The position numbers and the translations under genes were made by a program. Shown in pieces: positions 32,401 to 34,921 of a DNA stretch of 34,921 bases. The stretch is from contig JAQTXW010000024.1 in assembly GCA_028688575.1 (NCBI GenBank), positions 1 through 34,921 on the forward strand, read 5' to 3'. The first letter of the stretch is position 1. Each line of letters begins with the position of its first letter. The stretch is from Methylotenera sp. Lineage in GTDB: Bacteria; Pseudomonadota; Gammaproteobacteria; Burkholderiales; Methylophilaceae. A model generated the notes under the pieces. That model was not told where the DNA came from and made no database searches. It worked only from the letters and a program-made list of their open reading frames with translations.

Positions 32401-32760
32401 ATGACTTTAGATTTAGAAACAATGAAACTCGCAGTAGTAGATGCAATTGAAGACATCAAAGGCTTCGATATCAGCATCATGGATGTACGCAACCTTACCA
32501 GCATGACTAATTACATGATTGTCGCCTCAGCCAACTCAAGCCGTCAGGCAAAAGCAGTAGCAGACAATGTGCGTGAAAAACTCAAAGAAAAAGGCTTTGC
32601 AATTCGCGGAACTGAAGGCGAAAAAGAAGGCGAGTGGGTATTAGTAGACTTAGATGACATTGTGGTGCATATCATGGTGCCCGCCACACGCGCTTATTAC
32701 AACCTTGAGCAACTTTGGACAGAGGGCGAAGCACGTCGCGGGCATATTAAAGCGAGTTGA
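32401..32760 (+). CDS. rsfS: Ribosomal silencing factor RsfS
   Basis: 119 residues of the RsfS/Iojap family, which binds ribosomal protein uL14 and blocks subunit joining in slow growth. Motifs are VDAIEDIKGFDISIMDVRNL, MTNYMIVASANSSRQAKAVA, EGEWVLVDLDDIVVHIMVP and the ending YNLEQLW. The ATG abuts the panD stop, so they are coupled. The usual upstream partner nadD is missing here, whereas the usual downstream partner rlmH follows after one small gene. Confidence 0.96.
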   Translation: MTLDLETMKLAVVDAIEDIKGFDISIMDVRNLTSMTNYMIVASANSSRQAKAVADNVREKLKEKGFAIRGTEGEKEGEWVLVDLDDIVVHIMVPATRAYYNLEQLWTEGEARRGHIKAS

Positions 32761-32770
32761 TTAGTCAAAA

Positions 32771-33007
32771 ATGTTACTTCCACCTGAAGAGCGTAGCGCA
32801 ATACTCGCCCTAAAGGCTGCAGGCAATACCGTGTTTACTCGTTTAGAAGAAACAGGCCTTGAGTTCCTTACACAACTCGCGCAGGCCAATACGCAAGAAA
32901 TTCTGGCGTTGGATGCAGACAGCACCCGCTCAAACTGCTGGAAAAGCAGCCAGCAAGCCCGCGCTGCAATTGATGCTGTGATTCAATTAGCACCATCGCA
33001 AAAATAA
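32771..33007 (+). CDS. Small hypothetical protein between rsfS and rlmH
   Basis: 78 residues (MLLPPEERSAILALKAAGNT...). It is alanine- and glutamine-rich, mostly helical by appearance, with no signal peptide or membrane segment and one Cys. I do not recognise a family. It is likely a real gene because it fills the space between rsfS (10 bases before) and rlmH (1 base after) without gaps, in the same direction. Function unknown. Confidence 0.65.
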   Translation: MLLPPEERSAILALKAAGNTVFTRLEETGLEFLTQLAQANTQEILALDADSTRSNCWKSSQQARAAIDAVIQLAPSQK

Positions 33008-33008
33008 C

Positions 33009-33476
33009 GTGAAACTTCGCATTATCTCCGTTGGCCACAAAATGCCTGGTTGGGTTGAAACAGCTTGTGCAGAGTACATCAAGCGCATGCCGCGCGAATT
33101 CAATATTGAAATAGTCGAAATCAAACCAGACAAACGTGCCGATGGCAAAAATAGTGCAGTGGTACAGGAGGCTGAAGCCAAACGTATTTTAGAAGCCGCG
33201 GGCAAAGATTTTTTAATCGCCTGTGATGAGCGGGGGCAAGAAGTCACCACCCTGCTACTGGCTGAAAAGATGCAATTTTGGCAAGGCTTAGGGCGCGATG
33301 TCAGCATTGTAGTGGGTGGTGCTGATGGTCTGCACCCCAATCTAAAGCAGCAAGCCGACTGGCTATGGGGTTTATCTAAACTCACGCTACCGCACGCCTT
33401 TGTACGCGTGTTGTTGTGCGAGCAACTTTATCGTGCGCACTCGGTCAATACAGGTCATCCTTATCACCGCGAATAA
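33009..33476 (+). CDS. rlmH: 23S rRNA (pseudouridine1915-N3)-methyltransferase
   Basis: 155 residues of the SPOUT family, from a GTG start (MKLRIISVGHKMPGWVE). It methylates pseudouridine 1915 in helix 69. Motifs are LIACDERGQEVTT, VVGGADGL (S-adenosylmethionine-binding knot) and the C-terminal LCEQLYRAHSVNTGHPYHRE, which is almost invariant in RlmH. It is the usual companion of rsfS. Confidence 0.97.
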   Translation: MKLRIISVGHKMPGWVETACAEYIKRMPREFNIEIVEIKPDKRADGKNSAVVQEAEAKRILEAAGKDFLIACDERGQEVTTLLLAEKMQFWQGLGRDVSIVVGGADGLHPNLKQQADWLWGLSKLTLPHAFVRVLLCEQLYRAHSVNTGHPYHRE

Positions 33477-33488
33477 TTTATTTTAACC

Positions 33489-34910
33489 ATGCGTTACAAG
33501 AAATCTCTGGTCTGGTTTCGCCGCGACTTGCGCGACTTTGATCATGCCGCGCTTTATCATGCACTCAAAACTTCCACCCAAGTATATTGCGTCTTTGTTT
33601 TTGATACAGAAATTCTAGGTGCGCTCAAAGATAAAGCCGACCGCCGCGTGGAGTTTATCTGGGAAAGCATCAATGCACTCAAAAACGCACTGCAAGCCAA
33701 AGGTGGCGATTTATTGGTGTTGCACGGCAATGCTCGAGAGGAAGTTCCAGCGCTTGCGGCTCAACTTGAGGTGCAAGCTGTTTTTGCCAACCATGATTAT
33801 GAACCAGCGGCCATTACGCGTGATTTATTTGTCAGCCAGCAACTCCAACAACAGCAAGTCGCCTTTCACGATTACAAAGATCAAGTTATTTTTGAGCAAG
33901 ATGAAGTGTTGAGCCAGGCTGGCAAACCCTATAGTGTATTCACCCCTTACAAAAACGCTTGGCTTAAAAAGCTGAATGATTTTTACCTCCTGCCGTATCC
34001 AGTTGATGCTTACATGCAGCACTTGGCACAACTTGAGCCAACACCGCTCATGCCCTTAGAAAATCTGGGATTCTCGCGCACCAATTTAAATACCATGCGC
34101 CTGCCCACTGGCATGCATGGTGGCGCGCAATTATTTGCCGACTTTGCACAACGCATTCAACATTACAAAGAAACACGCGACTTCCCCGCAGTAAAAGGCG
34201 TTTCTTATTTATCAGTGCATTTGCGCTTTGGTACGGTATCCATTCGGCATTTGGCACGCGCGGCTTGGCAGCGCGGTGGGGCAGGCGCCGAAACATGGCT
34301 CAGCGAGTTGATTTGGCGAGATTTTTATTTTCAGATTTTGCATCATCACCCACAAGTAGCGACGGGGCGTGCTTTTAAGGCTGAATTTGATGCGTTAGAT
34401 TTCCCCAACAATTCAGAGTATTTCAAAGCATGGTGTGAAGGCAAAACAGGTTACCCGCTGGTAGATGCTGCCATGCGCCAACTTAACCACACGGGATTCA
34501 TGCACAATCGGCTACGCATGATAGCCGCCAGTTTCTTAGTAAAAGACCTGCTCATTGACTGGCGCTGGGGGGAGCGTTATTTTGCTGAGAAGCTAATCGA
34601 TTTTGATTTCAGCGCAAACAATGGTGGCTGGCAGTGGGCAGCCTCTACTGGCTGCGATGCCCAACCCTGGTTTAGAATTTTCAACCCCACTACGCAAAGC
34701 GAACGGTTTGACAACAGTGGCAGATTTATCCGCAAATATGTCACAGAGCTGCAAAATTGTAACGACAAGGAAATACACGCCCCATGGTTAATGTCGAAAG
34801 AAAGACAAGCCGCCATCAATATAAAAATGGGCTACGACTACCCGAACCCCATCGTGGATCATCGCCTGCAGCGTGAGTTGGCGCTCAAGCTATATCAAAC
34901 AAAATCCTGA
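33489..34910 (+). CDS. phrB: Deoxyribodipyrimidine photolyase (class I CPD)
   Basis: 473 residues. It repairs UV pyrimidine dimers using light and FAD. The N-terminal alpha/beta antenna domain starts SLVWFRRDLRDFDHAALYHA. The FAD domain has GVSYLSVHLRFGTVSIR, WLSELIWRDFYFQIL, MRQLNHTGFMHNRLRMIAAS, KDLLIDWRWGERYFAEKLID and NNGGWQWAASTGCDAQPWFR. These include the Trp residues of the electron-transfer chain and the Asn near flavin N5 typical of CPD photolyases. The length is normal. It starts 12 bases after rlmH. Confidence 0.96.
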   Translation: MRYKKSLVWFRRDLRDFDHAALYHALKTSTQVYCVFVFDTEILGALKDKADRRVEFIWESINALKNALQAKGGDLLVLHGNAREEVPALAAQLEVQAVFANHDYEPAAITRDLFVSQQLQQQQVAFHDYKDQVIFEQDEVLSQAGKPYSVFTPYKNAWLKKLNDFYLLPYPVDAYMQHLAQLEPTPLMPLENLGFSRTNLNTMRLPTGMHGGAQLFADFAQRIQHYKETRDFPAVKGVSYLSVHLRFGTVSIRHLARAAWQRGGAGAETWLSELIWRDFYFQILHHHPQVATGRAFKAEFDALDFPNNSEYFKAWCEGKTGYPLVDAAMRQLNHTGFMHNRLRMIAASFLVKDLLIDWRWGERYFAEKLIDFDFSANNGGWQWAASTGCDAQPWFRIFNPTTQSERFDNSGRFIRKYVTELQNCNDKEIHAPWLMSKERQAAINIKMGYDYPNPIVDHRLQRELALKLYQTKS

Positions 34911-34921
34911 TTAAGTACTAT

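Noticed and set aside
32987..33385. 132-codon minus-strand open frame opposite rlmH
   Set aside because: rlmH is unmistakable on the plus strand; the Ser/Pro-rich antisense translation is typical of a shadow frame.
34062..34075. AAAATCTGGG inside phrB, resembling the intergenic repeat core
   Set aside because: It encodes conserved-looking protein sequence (ENLGFS) and the match ends outside the 14-base core, so it is probably chance.
1..34921. CRISPR arrays, tRNA genes, prophage or complete insertion sequences
   Set aside because: No regularly spaced repeats, cloverleaf sequences, phage genes or transposase frames were seen on either strand.

Overview
The window looks like an ordinary chromosomal segment of a betaproteobacterium, probably Methylophilaceae (Methylotenera-like). 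That call rests on the protein flavour, the pcnB-folK-deoxynucleoside kinase-panB-panC gene order, a complete cbb3 oxidase cluster with short CcoH- and SafE-like genes, and moderate G+C. It is inference; no marker gene or rRNA is present. I see no tRNA, CRISPR array, prophage or intact insertion sequence.

Layout. 1-3212 (minus): clpB behind a good sigma-32-type promoter, followed by the start of a Sel1-repeat lytic transglycosylase that runs off the left edge. 3366-11914 (plus): the cbb3 cytochrome c oxidase locus, ccoI-ccoS, a 434-base gap, ccoN-ccoO-ccoQ-ccoP, a terminator, then ccoG, a short ccoH-like gene and a SafE/TauE-like membrane protein. 11915-18195 (minus): a TonB-type uptake operon made of an outer-membrane receptor, a Cys-rich Asp-box propeller protein, its own TonB, ExbB and ExbD, and a small exported protein with one Asp box. 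18347-20519 (plus): an orphan GlcF-like Fe-S protein, coq7 and a DUF2322-like gene, ending in a bidirectional terminator. 20667-24485 (minus): OsmC-like protein, FKBP lipoprotein, dacB and bioA. 24588-26501 (plus): rlhA. 26622-26963 (minus): yjdM/phnA. 26964-27556 holds no intact gene but carries a decayed GGDEF-domain remnant and an imperfect palindromic element. 27557-34910 (plus): pcnB, folK, deoxynucleoside kinase, panB, panC, panD, rsfS, a small unknown gene, rlmH and phrB.

How it fits together. The cbb3 genes encode a high-affinity copper/heme oxidase and its copper loading and assembly factors. The convergent TonB operon beside it is the most interesting part. It encodes a self-contained energised import system whose receptor plug has a Cys/Cys/Met cluster and whose partner propeller has a CxCC motif plus a fourth conserved-looking Cys. 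A metal, perhaps copper, is an attractive but unproven substrate. A second unexplained signal is an intergenic repeat: two exact 24-base copies lie 25 kb apart, with two looser copies, three of them just upstream of start codons (ccoN, panC, glcF).
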